Below are positions 21,352-35,721 of a stretch of DNA of 64,000 bases, piece after piece (position 1 is the first letter of the stretch; every line of letters begins with the position of its first letter). The position numbers and the translations under genes are program-made. The notes beneath the pieces are model-generated. The model was not told the origin of the DNA. It did no database searches and saw only the letters and a list, made by a program, of their open reading frames with translations. Source of the stretch: Glaciozyma antarctica PI12 (taxonomy: Eukaryota > Basidiomycota > Microbotryomycetes > Kriegeriales > Camptobasidiaceae); NCBI GenBank assembly GCA_002917775.1, contig KZ627149.1, positions 1,057,497 to 1,121,496 of the forward strand, in the 5' to 3' direction.

Positions 21352-24268
21352 ATGACGGCGGCAGCAGCACAGCTACACACTCTCCTCGCCCCGCCCAACC
21401 CCTCTGACAGCCAGCGCCATGCTCAACAACTCCTCTCCTCAGCCCTCCCCGCCCCCATCGTTCCGACCAAGCTCGCCTCCCTCTTCACCCCACTCCTCAC
21501 CACCGAGACCGAACGCTCGAAAGTGCTCTCAGCTCAGCTCGCCGAATCCAATAGCGCCGTCTCGAGCCTCTTACAGAACACCAAGTCGCAGCTCGCGGAT
21601 GTGTTGAGCCGGACAACGGAGCTGAGGAGCGCGCATGAGGTGCTGGAGGATGCGTTGATAGATCATCGAGAGGCGCTCGTTTCGTCATTCTCGCAGCGAG
21701 AACAGGGAGGGGAGGGACACGTTGGCGGGACGTTGAGGGAGCGGCTCCAGGGCTTGAGTGAGAAGCGGAAGGAGCTCGAGCTGGCGCGGGATTGGTTTAG
21801 CGTACTGGCGAAGACGGAGGAGCTGGGGTGAGTCTAGTGTGGCTGGGAGAGAAGGCCGAGCTGATGGAGGTTGTTGACAGGATTCGAGCCCTGAGAGCAC
21901 TCGAGGAGACGAAGCTCCCGCTGGCTTTCCAGGAGTACATTGGACTCGTAGAGTACATCAAGACCTTTCACACCGAAGCACCCTCTCTGGCCCTCGCCTC
22001 GCACCTGGTCGCAATGGCTTTATCGGTCTGGAACTCGCTTGTCAAGGTTCTGTCCAAGTGCGTCCTCCCTCTTCAGACGCAGCTGGGAGAACTTGGAAGG
22101 TGACGATGTATCGTGCAGTCGATTGGCTGAACGACTTACGAAACTGGGCTGGCCGACACCGTTCACTGCGCCGCTGGACTGGCTGGACGAGGCGACGGAC
22201 GACTTCAAGACGGCTTTCCAGGACCTCCTCGCGCTCGAGAAGATGTGCGTGACTTTTGATTCGAGAAGACTGGGTTAGAGCTGACGCTGGATTCAGGCAA
22301 ACTGAGCATCCTCTGCCCGCCATCGCTTCCGACAGCCGCAAGTCCACCACCGAGGCGAAGCCGCTCCTCGCGCTGGTTCCCCTCGTACATCCTCTTCTCC
22401 AGCGCTTTCGCTGGCATTTCGACGGAACGCGAGGGACGAATCGGATTGACAAGGTGGGCTTTCGTTCGTCGCCCCTGGCGCACAAGGAGCTGACGTCCCT
22501 GCGCAGCCCGAATACCCGCTGGCGCACGTCCTCAACCTCCTCACCGCGCACGAGCGATTCATCGGCGAGGACATCCAAGACCAAGACGACTCGAACGGCT
22601 TCTCCCACATCGACACCGTCGTACGTTCCTCTCCTCCCTCGCCCTCATCTCCGCTGACCCCGTGCGATCACAGACGGAATTCACGTCCCTCCTCCTACCC
22701 GCTCTCGCCTCCCGTCTTCGCTCTCACATCCCTCAACTCCTTGCTCTACCTCCCGTTCTGGCGCACACGATCTACCAGACGCTCTCTTTCGACGCTGTTT
22801 TGCGCACGCGCGGATACCGGCCGCGAGGGACGAAAGGCGAGTGGAGCGGGCTGAGCGAAGTCGTGCTTGGGAACAAAGATTGGTACGATCGCTGGCTTCA
22901 GGGAGAACGGAAATGTGAGTCCCTTCCTGGTGCTGCCTCCTCGGGTGTTGGGACTGATAGGAAGCAGTCTTTGAGAGCAGGTACTACGGCGCCATTTCAG
23001 CGAGCGAGGCGTGGCAGATCATTTCAGAGGCAGATTACGACGCGACGGACGCCAGGAGTGCAGTGAGGCCTACGAACTCGGCTTTGCGCGTCGCAGAGCT
23101 CGTAGAACAGCTCGCAGGTCAGTCCTCCCTCCCCTCTCCTCTCCCCTCGCTAACCCAGCCCACCAGACCGCTACCGACCGCTACCGACCCCTTACACACT
23201 CCCCTTCCTCCTCTCCCTACACCTACCACTCTTAGCCTCCTACAGCGCACGCATAACCTCCTCCCTCGACGCGTTCGAGAACCTCTCCTTTGGCCTCGGA
23301 CTTCCTGGCGCGCTGGGAGTGGCAGATGGGCGGACAGCGACGGCTGGTACGGGTGGCGTAGTACGGCTCGTCAGGGCTGGAGTGAGTGCGCGATGGATGG
23401 GGGAGAAATGTGCGGAGTGGGGGGAGGATGCGGTGCGTTCCTTTCTTTGTTGGTGCGGGTGGAGCGAGGGCTGACGAGCGGTGCAGTTCTTCCTCGCGCT
23501 GGGGGAGTGGTTGAAGAAGAGCTCGACGCAAGTTCCTGCGGAGTTGAGGGGTGAAGTGGAGAAGCTTTTGACGACGAGCGAGGGGAGCGTTTTTGATGGT
23601 GTGAGAGCGGAGTTTGAGGGACTGGCGGAGCGAGCGGACGAACTGGTGGTGCGACACGTTGTTCGCGAGGTGCTGAGCGAGCTGAAGAGCTACTTAGGCC
23701 GGTGCGTCCTTCCCTCCTCCTCTCGAACCCGTACTGACGACGACGTAGACGCTGGGACTACCCCCCTCCTACCGAGGAGGAAGACCCCTCTCTCACGCCC
23801 GACCTCATCGCGCCTCTCTCCCTCCTGTCTTCCATCCTCTCAACTCTCACCACCTCCGTCCCCACTTCCCTCGCCACAACCCTCTACCGCCGCATCTCCG
23901 CCGCCCTCTCTAACGCCTTATACGAGCGACTCGTCATCAATCGTTCCTGGTCCGAGAGCGGGGCGAAACAGCTCGAATGGGATCTGGAATATGGATTCCT
24001 GCAAGCGGGGCGCGAGGCGGGGGTTCAGAGAGGAGTCGCGAGAGGGTGGGAACTCATGCTCGGTGGAGCGAAGATCATGGCACTCCCGGCGGGGGGGAAG
24101 GAGGGGTGGACGTTCGCGAAGGTTATGCAGATGGCGTGGGACGATACGGCGCGGGATGGAGAGGGGAGTAGGTTTTGTGAGGTGATGGAGGAGCTTGGAG
24201 TGGGAGAGGTGGTGGGGAAGAAGGAGGTGCAGGCGGTTATGCGGAGGAGACCAGAGTGCTGGCGGTAG
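21352..24268 (+). CDS. RINT1/TIP20 family vesicle tether (Dsl1 complex)
   Basis: TIP20/RINT1 proteins are subunits of the ER tethering complex for Golgi-to-ER vesicles. ATG 21352 (MTAAAAQLHTLLAPPNP) opens a coiled-coil N-terminus (LLQNTKSQLADVLSRTTELR, EKRKELELARDWFSVLAKTE). Recognisable blocks follow: FQEYIGLVEYIKTFH, LAERLTKLGWPTPF, HVLNLLTAHERFIGEDIQ, NKDWYDRWLQGER, SRYYGAISASEAWQII. The C-terminus reads SGAKQLEWDLEYGFLQAG and WTFAKVMQMAWDDT, and ends RRRPECWR. The W-L-E-x-D-x-E...L segment and the helix bundle order match the family. About ten introns of 45-70 nt, several with GTGCGT or GTACGT donors, are required. The length, about 800 residues, is normal. It is convergent with MCM6, with stops only 80 bp apart. 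Confidence 0.82.
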
Positions 24269-24348
24269 ATTGTACGGAATAATCGATTCTACAGGTTCGT
24301 GTACCTCCTTACAAGCCCCTCAATAACTAGTACAACCCCGAGAGAGGA

Positions 24349-27869
<3,521 letters not shown>

Positions 27870-28175
27870 GGTCGAGTCGAGTGAGAGGGGCGTTGTGGGG
27901 CTGAGTTCAAGTCGCGAGATCTCAAAGTGAAGTCGAGCGCGTTCCTCTCGTTCCCCGACGCGTTTGAGTCGATTCTTTCACCGTATTCAAAGTCGGTTCT
28001 CTTTTTCTCCCTTTTCTGGTCGAACGCCAGTCTGCTGAACAACTCGGAAATGTGCTCGGAATGACTCAAGAACAATGCTGGAGCGTGACGAAGAGGGAGC
28101 AAGCAAGCGGGCGACACCTTCTCGATTCTCGCAAAGCGACCGCGCGAGGGTCAAGCGATTTCGTGTTCCATTGCC
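27870..28175. other. MCM6 upstream region, no gene seen
   Basis: These 306 nt separate the MCM6 start from the stop of the F-box-type gene on the same strand. I see no coding exon or RNA gene. A tract that is pyrimidine-rich on the plus strand (about 27998-28020) is the only compositional feature. I expect the MCM6 promoter here; two ACGCG-type cores resembling the MluI cell-cycle box (ACGCGT-like, about 27958-27962 and within CGCGTTCC at 27938) are visible but unproven. Confidence 0.35.
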
Positions 28176-29834
28176 CTACAAGCGTGCAGAATATTTCCTT
28201 GGGCTCTTGCACAGATGGATCGATATCAGCAGTTGCTTCAGCGCGGATCCCACTCCCACTCACCTTCACTCGAGGTCCGAGGCGTCTTCTTCGCTCTCAG
28301 AGTTGAAAGCATCGGACGCACTGTCGTCTCCGACCACCTGAAGAGAGGGACGAAGTAAGTAATCCATCCCTACTCAAGAAGAGGAGAAGAACGCACAGTA
28401 ACCTTGGCCTGCATCAAAGCGTCCTCAAGTCGGGCGATTCGCGCGTTCGAGCGATCGTGTGCTCCCTCATGGTCGTAGTATCGCACTTGTGGGAATCAGT
28501 ATCCGAGAGATGCCTGTTACGCAGCTCCTGTGAGATGGGCAAATTCAGCATCTGCCTGAAGGCTGCTAAACTGAAAACTCACGATGTCGGTAGCGAGATG
28601 ATTGATCATCTCGGCGTGCGCTTTGAGGTGAGCTTGCGACGGCTTCCAGCCACCTCAATCGAGATCAGAATTAAGCGCCGAGCAAATGTACCGTGCCACG
28701 TATGATTACACTCCCTAGTCCCACGCGTTCCAAAGCTCCGCCATCCCCCACCTTGCGCTCGCCTCCTGCAAGCGCTCCGCCACCTCGCCAGGCGTCCGCA
28801 AAAGTACCAGCTCAATCGTATTCATATCCTCGTGAGGATGAATCGTAATAGCCCTTAGGTTGGGCGAGATGCGTTGCCTAGGGTTCGCAGGAATGAATGA
28901 CCGAAACCGCAGGTCGGGCCGATAGCACTCGGGAGTTCCATAGTTGCCATCTGCAGGACAGGGAGTCGGTCAATCGAGCTCGAGAAGGCAGACGGGCGCC
29001 GATAACTCACTTTTGCGCACGACCGGAACGCAGTTACGGGCATTGGGGTTCAGGTCGAGAAGAGTGGAGGCGGTTACCAGAGACATAATCGTGCAGGGAT
29101 GTAGCTGAGTTGGAGCGCGCGTTGTTTGGAGAAACGAAGCGCACTGATCTGGGGTGCAGGTTGAGTAGCAGCGAACTCGCAGAACGTAGTGAACCTTCTG
29201 CGTGCGAGGTCTGTCGCAGTGCTACAACAAGCAAAGGTGAATATCCAGCTGTATAGCTACCGCGCATCCCTAGGCTCACCTCGCAGATGTCACCGAACAT
29301 GAACACAGCGAAACCGAGCAGTGTGAAGTCGGGGGAGCGAGCTTTGGTAGTCCGGAGTTGATCCTGGCGGCTTCCCAGACTGGTTTGGCGGCTCGAGCAG
29401 TCAAGAACTCGTTGAACGCCTTGTTGAGTCGGGAGAGGGTGAAGACCGTGGCAAGATCGGCTGAAGCGCAGATCTGGACGGGGAGGCAATGAGCTTTCGT
29501 ACTCGACGCGGGTAGGAAGGGAAAGCTCACCTCCATGATGATGTCCAGCGGAAGCGCGACGAATCCGCGCAGCTTGCCCAAGTAGGCGGCACAAACCTTT
29601 TTGCTCTTCACTGGAGCCTTGACGCGCGCTGCAGCAGTGCGGATGCCCTTCCGGCCTCGAGACGAACCTGCAAGGGGTTGGGAGTCAGCTGCTGCTGAGC
29701 GTTGGACGCCAGGAAGAGCCAGCAGAGCGGCAAGGCAGTGCAGCTGGCTCGAAGCACGAAGGCTCACCTTGTTCCTCGTCCGTACTCTCCGTTTCTTCAT
29801 CTGATTTACAAGAAGCAGCGCGTTTCGGAATCAT
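28176..29834 (-). CDS. F-box-type protein with C-terminal coiled segment
   Basis: ATG 29834 gives MIPKRAASCKSDEETESTDEEQ, then an intron and a basic segment (SSRGRKGIRTAAARVKAP). The F-box-like block spans an intron: GFVALPLDIIME, then ICASADLATVFTLSRLN and FNEFLTARAAKPVWEAAR. It matches the block in the gene at the left edge. At about 29331-29335 a run of five G (C on the coding strand) puts SGLPKLAPP and DFTLLGFAVFMFGDICE in different frames; one more C would restore the frame. Downstream exons include NYGTPECYRPDLRFRSF and VLLRTPGEVAERLQEASARW. A probable coiled segment, RSNARIARLEDALMQAKVT, precedes an acidic end. Exon borders near 28.5-28.7 kb are uncertain, and the protein may end at the TAG at about 28724. 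The role as SCF adaptor is inferred. Confidence 0.5.
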
Positions 29835-29869
29835 CGCGTTAGAGAGCAGTGTGTGGTCGAGGTCAACCT

Positions 29870-31335
29870 ACCGCCGACAAGGCGCAAGCCAAGTTCGAGC
29901 AGCTCTCTCTCTCCAACCTCGACAGGCGGAGCGAGGCAGCATGGTCAGTACAACCAGTGCAACAACAGCAGAGTGGAGCTGGAAGCTAACCCGCTCTTGC
30001 AGTCAGCGACCTACCTCCTCGCGCACGTCTCCAACCCCTCCGAACCTCCCACCTCCTTCTCCGACGCATCTCTCCCCTCAACACCCCGCGAACAAGGTCA
30101 TTCGGATGCTATTTGGTGTACAAAGTGGGCTTCGTTGCCAGGAGGAGACGGGGTTGTCGTCACGGCGAGCGCGGACCATACCGTGCGGCTCTGGTGCGCA
30201 TCCTTCTTGAACCGAAGGAGGTGGAGCTGACTTCGCACGCACGCAAAGGAATCCGCTGAAGGGAGCAGTACCCACACGAACGCTACGCCCTGCGCCTTGT
30301 CTTGGGATCGTAGGACTCGCCGTCGACCCCTCAGAGAGCGGAGCCACCTTCCTCGTCGCCAACTCTATCGACTCTGTGGTCTCGCGATTCAGCATGGACG
30401 GGGTTGCAGAGGGACGGAAGGAGCTTGGACCAGGTGCGCGTGAGCTGCTTTGCAGGGAGGAGGGAGCTAACGCCCGTGATGCAGCCGAGAGCTGGTCGCT
30501 CGCTCTCCATCCCAACACGCTGCACCTCGCGACCGCAGGTGCAGACGCCAAGGTTCGCCTGCTCTCCTCCGCTAGCGAAAACTTTGGAGAAGAGCTCCAC
30601 GCGATGGACGCGAGCGGGACGTTTGGGACCTCAGTCGAATACGTTCGTCCTCCCTCCGCCCTCCTTAAGCCCTAGCTAACAGCCCTCAACAGAGCCCCGA
30701 CGGTCGCTTCCTAGCCGTCGCCACCGACTCCGGCGACGTGACCCTCTTTGACGCCTCCACCGGCTCTCTCATCTCTACCTTCCCTGGTCCGTCCCTCCTC
30801 CTCTCTCCAGTCCCCTCGCTAACCTCCTCCTCGCAGCCCACTCCTCCCCCATTCGTTCCCTCGCCTTCACCTCCTCCCTCCTCATCACCGCCTCGGACGA
30901 CAAGCGGTTGAACGTGTTTGACCTTCGTGCGTTGGCGGGTGGAGGAGCGGGGGGCCGAAAGGGCCAGGTGGCGAGCTTGGGTGGGCATGAGGGGTGGGTC
31001 GTCAGTGCCGAAGCGCGGAACGACCGATTACTGGCAAGCGGGTGCGTCTCTTCCTTCTTCCCTAGCTCTCCCTGCCTTTCTCCATTTCCGAATCGAGCTG
31101 ACCCGCCCGCAGATCTTCGGATGGCACGATCAAGCTCTGGGATCTCTCGATGCCCGGATCGGCCCTCTCGACGCTGCGAGATCATACTGGAGACGTCTGG
31201 TCTCTGGCCTGGGGGCCCGATAAGGCTTCTGCTGGGGTCGAAGGGCTCGGAGGAGCGAGCGCGGGGATTGGGGGCGGGCAGCTCGTCAGTGCGGGAGAGG
31301 ATGGGGTCGTGAGGTGGTGGAGGGGTGGAGGGTAA
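29870..31335 (+). CDS. SKI8: WD40 protein SKI8 / WDR61-like, start unresolved
   Basis: SKI8 is the WD40 subunit of the cytoplasmic Ski complex that feeds mRNA to the exosome. The first recognisable exon reads DKAQAKFEQLSLSNLDRRSE. It is followed by WD repeats: HSDAIWCTKWASLPGGDGVV, TASADHTVRLW; SWSLALHPNTLHLATAGADA; SPDGRFLAVATDSGDVTLFD; SPIRSLAFTSSLLITASDDK; LGGHEGWVVSAEARNDRLLA then SSDGTIKLWDLS; HTGDVWSLAW; QLVSAGEDGVVRWW. The stop is at 31333-31335. The repeat number and the final residues fit SKI8. No in-frame ATG precedes the first exon before a TAG at about 29838. The initiation codon must therefore lie in an upstream exon (overlapping the divergent F-box gene) or initiation is unusual. 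The start given here is only the first supported codon. Confidence 0.8.
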
Positions 31336-31589
31336 TTGAACGGAGTCGTGCGGGAGCGGCGTGGAGTGATCTGCTTGCGGAGTCTTCGAGCGAGCTGCAA
31401 GCTACCCCTGCTTCGCTTTCTGCGAAGGTCGCAGCTTCTCACGAGACTCAGAAACTGCTGGCTTTGATTTCTCCCTTACAAGCAACCCTTCTCCGCATGA
31501 ACTGGCCGAGACTGAGGACCGACACGCGTTCAAAAGCCCATTCTGCTTCTCACTCAGTCCTCGCCAACGAACGCTCGAGAAGAGGGGAC

Positions 31590-32577
31590 TCACCCGTAGT
31601 TGTCCTCGTAGTAGCCCTTCTTCGCTTGAGTCTCGCGAGGGGCGTACAAGTCGATCAACGGCAGCTTGAGCTCTTTGACGACCAGCTTCGCCTCGACATC
31701 CTTCATGATCCCTGCGCGATCCCTGCTGTGTCCAGGACGATCGTCGCGAATCGTCTCATAGCCTTCAAACAGCCTCGTCAGCTCTCATCCCTCCTTCAGC
31801 TGAGCAAGACTCACTGATCTTCCATCCTCCGAGCTTCTCATCCACAGCCTCGTGATTCCCGTTCTTCTCCTTAGAGGCGTCGGGCCACAGCGCCGGACAG
31901 CAGACGGGGTAGCGATCCTCCCTCGCAGCGAGCGCGAGGCCGTAGAGTGACGTCGGTCCCTTCGACGGGCGGAACCAGCCCGAGGAGACGACGTCGAACG
32001 AGCAAGGGACATCCTCGGACTCGCGTCCGTTCTCGTCGCAGTGGAGGTGGTATGTGATGCTCTTGTAGCGTCCAGGGGGGACGAAGGTGCAAGTACTGGT
32101 CGTTGGGGTCGAAGGACTTGCTGTGCGGAGAGTCAGAAGCGCACGCAGAGGCGGTGCGAGGAGGAACGCACAAGAGGAGGTAGATGCTAGGGCGGGATTT
32201 CTTGAGGTAGTACCTCGGGCCGTCTGACTCGTAGCGCCTTCTTGAGGACAGTCGCCCGTTATAGAGACCTGCGCGAGGTGGCGGAGTCAGCCGGAGGAGC
32301 AGCGACAGACTCCTCGGCCAGCGCACCTTGAGGTACTCGCCCTCCCCGATATCAGCAGCCTTGTACTGGAACCACGGGTCCCTGATCTTGATCCCCTTCT
32401 GTCCCTTGAGCTTCGTCTTGGAAAAGGGTTTGAGGAGAGCCTTCACGACGAGCGCTCTGAAGTGAGGTTCAAGCCGAGCAGGCCCGGGAGGAGCGAGTGG
32501 ATGCCGTAGCTGGGGACGAGCTCGTTGATGACCTGCTGGTGAAGGAAAGCAAATCATGTTTCGAAGAAGGCGTTTAT
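31590..32577 (-). pseudogene. Decayed copy of the unknown gene at 40581-41568
   Basis: Exon by exon this stretch parallels the intact plus-strand gene at 40.6-41.6 kb. Matching blocks are FLHQQVINELVPSYGIHSLL, KALLKPFSKTKLKGQKG, GEGEYLK, PRYYLKKSRPSIYLLL, KSFDPND, SITYHLHCDENGRESEDVPC, FRPSKGPTSLYGLALAARED, YETIRDDRPGHS and LKLPLIDLYAPRETQAKKGY. The introns are at the same places. The decay is clear: the position of the start codon reads ATA (32577-32575), an in-frame TGA follows eight codons later, and single-base shifts occur near 32465, 32235 and 32105 relative to the paralogue. The 3' half remains open, so loss looks recent or the remaining part may still be transcribed. The function of the family is unknown. 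Confidence 0.8.
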
Positions 32578-32905
32578 CGTGGGAGCGGAGGGAGGGGAGG
32601 GAGGTGGAGGAAGGCAAGGAGCGGGGCCCTCTGCACGCTCCCTCCCGCGAGGCCCCGCCCCCCCGTCTCTAGCCCATGGGTCCACGTTCATTGTGGTTGA
32701 GGACAGACGCGAGGTTTCTGAAGAGAGAAGAAGCGCCGCGAGAAAAAGATCCTGCAGAAGAGAACGCACTTCCACTTCTCGCGAACGCAGACCTACTCGC
32801 CGCCGAAGCGTCTCTCAGCTTCCCCCACTCGCTGTTTACACCTCTAAACTATCCTTAGATTACTTGATGCAATAGAACGACAACCCAGCCCTGCACCTCT
32901 CCACC
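32578..32905. other. Intergenic region between pseudogene and REX1, no gene seen
   Basis: This 328-nt stretch is the former promoter side of the decayed gene and the 3' flank of REX1. It contains a G-rich segment on the plus strand (about 32578-32640) and a more AT-rich end (32830-32880). No RNA gene or exon is supported. Confidence 0.45.
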
Positions 32906-35422
32906 TCATCCAGCAAATCGTATCGACCGATCGTCCATCCACCGATCGTCTCCCACAATCTCACTCTGCTTAACCGTCTTCCACAGCCGATCAAAGTTCG
33001 CCTTCTTCGCCGCCAGCCTCGCCATCTCTTGCGGGTCTCCATGGCCCGTGAACAGGATCAGAGCGGTGAGAGGAGGGAGAGCGGCGTGAAGAGTTGCGAG
33101 GCGCGCGTTGAGGGAGGCGTGGATGGCGGAGAGCGAGGCAGAGGAGATGGGGTCGGGGAGAGCGTCGGAGGGTGCGATGCCGGGGAGATTGGTGGAGGAT
33201 TTGCCGAGGGCGGCGGCGGTGGGTTGGGACCCTATGAGCAACGTCAGTGGAGTGCTGAAGATGTTGAAGGAGAGAAAGAACGTACATCCGAGCGAGTGAG
33301 AGAGCTCCATGAAGCGCCCGATCGTAAAGTCGTGTCCCTCGATTGACTCGAGCATCCCTTGGAGGACCTGTGAGCGACTCGAGATCAGCAAGGTCCCCAG
33401 TGCGAGGGCCGATCAAACGTACTTCGTCATCGTTCGTGCAAGCGATGGCGGTCTTGGCCTTCGCGCCGTGCCATTGCCCAGGAGTTCCGTGGTCGACGAC
33501 CGCAGACGACTTCGACTCCGGTCCTCGCGAGATGCGCTCAAAGATCGTCTCCTGGTCGTTCACAAACTCTCCAAAGCCAGGTCCTGCCCGAGCACCTGCA
33601 TCAGCTCCACGCTAGACAAACACCAACGAGCGAGCGCACCTTTCTGCATCTTGAGGTTGAGCAGATCGACGCAGGTTCGGGCGTGAGTCGTCGGAGCCGT
33701 GTCCTCCGACCGAAGTACTCCCAGCGACGGCAGTCTGAATCTCCTTCTTAAGCCACTTCTGCGCGAGCCACTTGAGCGAAGCCTTGAAGGGAGGTCCGCG
33801 AGGGTGCTGGTAGATGACCGAGGTATCGATGACGAAAGGGTGGACGAGCTGCACGATAGCATGAGTACAAATGCGCGAAAAGATGAGGTAGAGCCGACCT
33901 TGAGAACGCGAAGATCGCATTCGAGCGAGTGGCCGAGGAGGATCGTGTTGTAGTCGATCATTTCTGCGAGCTTCACCTGGACATCCGCCAGCTTTGTCGT
34001 AACACCAGCGAGTTTCTCCTCCGTAAGCCCAGAGTACCTGCGTCACATACCGTCAGCCGAAACGCTCTTCTCCCATGCCAAAGCGCAACGCACCGAGTCA
34101 GGTAGTCGAGAATCGGCTTGTCGGGCTTGACGAGCGAGTCGTAGATCCTCTCCCCCTTCGCATCCACCACACTGAACCTCGTCAGCTCCGACCCATCCTC
34201 CGTCAAGCACTGTACCACGCATTAGCTCCCTTCCTCCCTCCGCACGCGCAGCAAGCTCACCATTTCGCAATCAATCCCGAGCACCCGCTTCGTCCCATAC
34301 CCCTCCTTCTTCCACGGCGCCTCGATCCATCCATCTTCGCGCTTCCAGTCCTCGTACGTTGGTGCCTCCGGGGTGGTCGCTGCGACGCGAGTAGGGACGG
34401 GGTAGGCGTGCTCGATCATGAGCTCGTGTGACATGAGGTAGACGCTGGGATCAGCAGTCTTCTCCGTCTGGCCCTCTGCAATCTCGAGTTAGCTCAAAGC
34501 AGAAGTGAGGAAGGGAGAAAGGGAACGTACTCTCCTTGCGCGCCTTCTCCCGTCGGTCCTTCTCGCCTCCCGTGAGCGGGCACGTCGTGAACGCCTGGTA
34601 GCAGCTGTGCATCTTGTTCTTCTCTCCCGGTGCTTTGGTAGGGCAGGCGTGGGAGAAGAGGGACTGGAAGATGGGGAGCTGGGATTCGGTTTTGGCGGGA
34701 AGGGTGAGAGCGAAAGGCATGTTGGCGGCAAGGGAGGGGGCGGCGATACCGAGGGTGGGAGCGGTGATGCCGGGAATCATGAGGGCTACGACGCGTCGAA
34801 CGTTACGCTTGTTCTGTGCGAGAGAGGTTAGCCAGAGAGGAAGGACAGGAGAGGAAGAACGCACGGCGACGTAGAGCCACTGCTGGGCCTTCTCGTCCGA
34901 GAGCAGATGGAGAACAAAGTCGCGCACGTCCTGTAGGGGAGTCAGTGGCCTGCGAGGAAGGCAAGGGGAGCTGAGCTGACCTTGACTTGGATCATCCGTC
35001 CTCCCTTGAAGCCACGCGTGTCGAACGAGAATGCAGGTGGGTTCTCCTACGAAAGCAAGTCGCCGTTAGCTCCCCACTACATTCCCACAGCTCACTGCAC
35101 GCCCAGTAGCTCCTCCTATCTCGCGTAGACTCACCAAAGCGCGCTGCTCCTCCTTCCGCCTCTTCTTCGCCTTGCCCTTCTCCGCCTTGCTCAACTCCTT
35201 TCCAGCTCCTGACCCTCCACTCGCGTCTTCCTCTGCATCATCATCATCCGCACCTTCAGCTCCAGAGCCCTCTGGTGTGTCGGCGTCGAGCTTTCGCTTC
35301 TTTTTAAGAGAGGAGGTGGAAGGAACGGGGGAAGAGGCGGCTGAACGGCTCTTCTTCGACTTGGACTTCTTGCGCTCGAGTGGTGCTGCGCCGTTGATAG
35401 CTGGAGCTGGCGAGGACTCCAT
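32906..35422 (-). CDS. REX1: RNA exonuclease REX1/RNH70-type (DEDD family)
   Basis: These nucleases trim the 3' ends of 5S rRNA, tRNA and other small RNAs in the nucleus. ATG 35422 gives MESSPAPAINGAAPLERKKS, a basic nuclear-type N-terminus with KKRKL and KAKKRRKEE patches. The middle part carries DVRDFVLHLLSDEKAQQWLY and FSHACPTKAPGEKNKMHSCY. The exonuclease domain shows ExoI in VLGIDCEM (about 34290), SVVDAKGERIYDSLVKPDKP, YSGLT, ExoII in LLGHSLECDLRVLKL, and VIDTSVIYQHPRG. The ExoIII block is split between two frames at about 33690 (GGHGSDDS, then ARTCVDLLNLKMQKG); a single surplus base explains this better than an intron. The C-terminus holds LAAKKANFDRLWKTVKQSE and stops at 32906. It is divergent from SSK2, with starts 299 bp apart. 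Confidence 0.88.
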
Positions 35423-35721
35423 GGACGACAGTTGGGCGGTGTGGAAGGAAGCTGAGCCACCGAAGCTGGCGAGATTTTGGCTGGGCCGACTCCATCTCGC
35501 AGTTCGCGGGGCAGTTGCTCTTCCCCTTCCTCCACCGCCCTCTAGTCTCCACGCCGTACCTACGCAGAACACCGCAAAGCCGAGCAACCGCCTGCTACCA
35601 GCCCACCATCGTCGCGACTGCCCTTTCTCCTTCTCCGTGACGTCTCCGTCTTCCGCCCTCGCTCCTCCACCAGCTCTTCCACTCGGTCCCAGCGCCCTCC
35701 CAGCTACAGAATCCTCAAGTT

